This document shows positions 6,673 through 7,324 of a stretch of DNA of 7,324 nucleotides, piece by piece. The stretch is from NCBI GenBank assembly GCA_002314855.1, contig DCHQ01000056.1, forward strand, positions 5,399-12,722, given 5' to 3'. The first letter of the stretch is position 1. Each line of letters starts with the position of its first letter. Position numbers and translations under genes: made by a program. The notes under the pieces were generated by a model. It saw only the letters and a list, made by a program, of their open reading frames with translations, was not told the DNA's origin and made no database searches. The stretch comes from Lachnospiraceae bacterium UBA1748 (lineage in GTDB: Bacteria; Bacillota; Clostridia; Lachnospirales; Lachnospiraceae).

Positions 6673-7324
6673 CTATATATACACCCTTTTCTTCATCACT
6701 TACTACGATACCATTTCGGATAGTAATAACTCGCTTCTGCATATCATTAACTATCTTGTCATTATGAGTAACTACAACGACTGTAGTTCCATTCTGATTA
6801 ATCTCATCAAGAAGATTCATAATATCAATGGTATTCTTAGGATCCAGATTACCAGTAGGCTCATCACAAAGAAGGATTGGTGGTCTGTTAACAAGAGCTC
6901 TTGCTAACGCAACTCTCTGCTGCTCACCACCTGAAAGCTCTGATGGCTTGGATCTGTATTTGCTGGCAAGACCAACGATTTTAAGAGCCGCTGTGACGTT
7001 CTTCTTCATCTCACGTCTTGGCGCCTCTATAATACGCTGTGCAAAGGCCACATTTTCATATACATTTCTGTCTTTTAACAAACGGAAATTCTGGAATACA
7101 ATACCCATACTTCTACGAAGCTTAGGAATCTTGTAATGACGAATCTTGTCTACCTGAAGGCCATTAACCATGATGCGGCCACTTGTAGGCTTGATTTCTC
7201 TAAGGAGCAATCGAATAAGAGTGGACTTACCTGATCCACTCGAACCAACTATGAATACAAACTCACCCCTCTTAATCTTAAGACTAACATTATCAAGGGC
7301 TGGAATGTTCTTTTCATATGACAT
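6662..7324 (-). CDS. ftsE: Cell division ATP-binding protein FtsE, 5' end probably cut by window edge
   Basis: This is the ABC ATPase that powers FtsX at the inner face of the membrane. Using the 220 residues visible: Walker A GSSGSGKST is at 27-35, the Q-loop VFQNFRLL at 76-83, the signature LSGGEQQ at 130-136, Walker B ILLCDEP at 150-156, and the H-loop His at 187. All needed residues are present. The first visible codon is an ATG, but FtsE proteins usually begin with a short MIEFKNV-like strand before the S.SYE..PALDNVS segment. About seven or eight residues are therefore probably missing beyond the edge, and this ATG is likely internal. FtsE is distinguished from other LolD/MacB-like ATPases by the FxFIVGSSGSGKSTLI context and by ftsX following with an 11-base overlap. 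The C-terminal extension past about 205 is short and acidic. Confidence 0.96.
   Translation of the reverse strand: MSYEKNIPALDNVSLKIKRGEFVFIVGSSGSGKSTLIRLLLREIKPTSGRIMVNGLQVDKIRHYKIPKLRRSMGIVFQNFRLLKDRNVYENVAFAQRIIEAPRREMKKNVTAALKIVGLASKYRSKPSELSGGEQQRVALARALVNRPPILLCDEPTGNLDPKNTIDIMNLLDEINQNGTTVVVVTHNDKIVNDMQKRVITIRNGIVVSDEEKGVYIDED

Noticed and set aside
6041..7136. Plus-strand open frames opposite ftsX and ftsE
   Set aside because: Fully antisense to strongly conserved genes, with no ribosome binding sites.
1..7324. tRNA, rRNA, riboswitch, CRISPR, insertion sequence, phage or defence genes
   Set aside because: No supporting sequence was seen. Nearly all bases are accounted for by seven coding genes, and the gaps are 116 bases or shorter.

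Overview
The window reads as a low-GC Firmicute chromosome. It is most likely from a Lachnospiraceae-type Clostridium (Butyrivibrio/Pseudobutyrivibrio/Roseburia neighbourhood). This is inferred from AT-rich coding sequence, AGGAGG-type ribosome binding sites, acidic proteins, and the Ser/Thr/Asp-rich segment after the signal peptide of the secreted peptidase. I cannot confirm the genus. All seven genes lie on the minus strand, so the biological order runs from the right end of the window to the left.

Region 1 (7324 to 3185) is a tightly packed cell-wall operon: ftsE, ftsX, a secreted coiled-coil M23 (LytM) peptidase of the PcsB/EnvC/CwlO functional type, and a membrane-anchored S41 PDZ protease (Ctp family). 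Spacing is an 11-base overlap, then gaps of 20 and 15 bases. FtsEX is the ATP-driven transmembrane switch that activates a periplasmic or extracellular peptidoglycan hydrolase through that hydrolase's coiled coil. The M23 protein is the obvious partner. The Ctp protease could process or turn over the hydrolase or other envelope proteins. ftsE is cut by the right edge and probably lacks only its first few codons.

Region 2 (3184 to 1542) begins with a 116-base AT-rich gap containing a possible promoter element and a short direct repeat. It is followed by a strong ribosome binding site and a FloT-type flotillin of 508 residues. No NfeD partner gene is visible in the window.

Region 3 (1541 to 1) starts with a perfect 13-bp hairpin after the flotillin gene. 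A cytoplasmic TPR-repeat protein of unknown function follows. Eighteen bases later comes a six-transmembrane voltage-gated potassium channel with an intact S4 and TVGYGD filter, which runs off the left edge. These two may form a small transcription unit.

There is no gene-free stretch above 120 bases. I saw no tRNA, rRNA, CRISPR array, insertion sequence or phage gene. The window looks like ordinary core chromosome. The points most worth a second look are the FtsEX, M23 hydrolase and Ctp protease module, the TPR and channel pair, and the hairpin that decides the TPR start. I do not see convincing evidence of a wholly new system.
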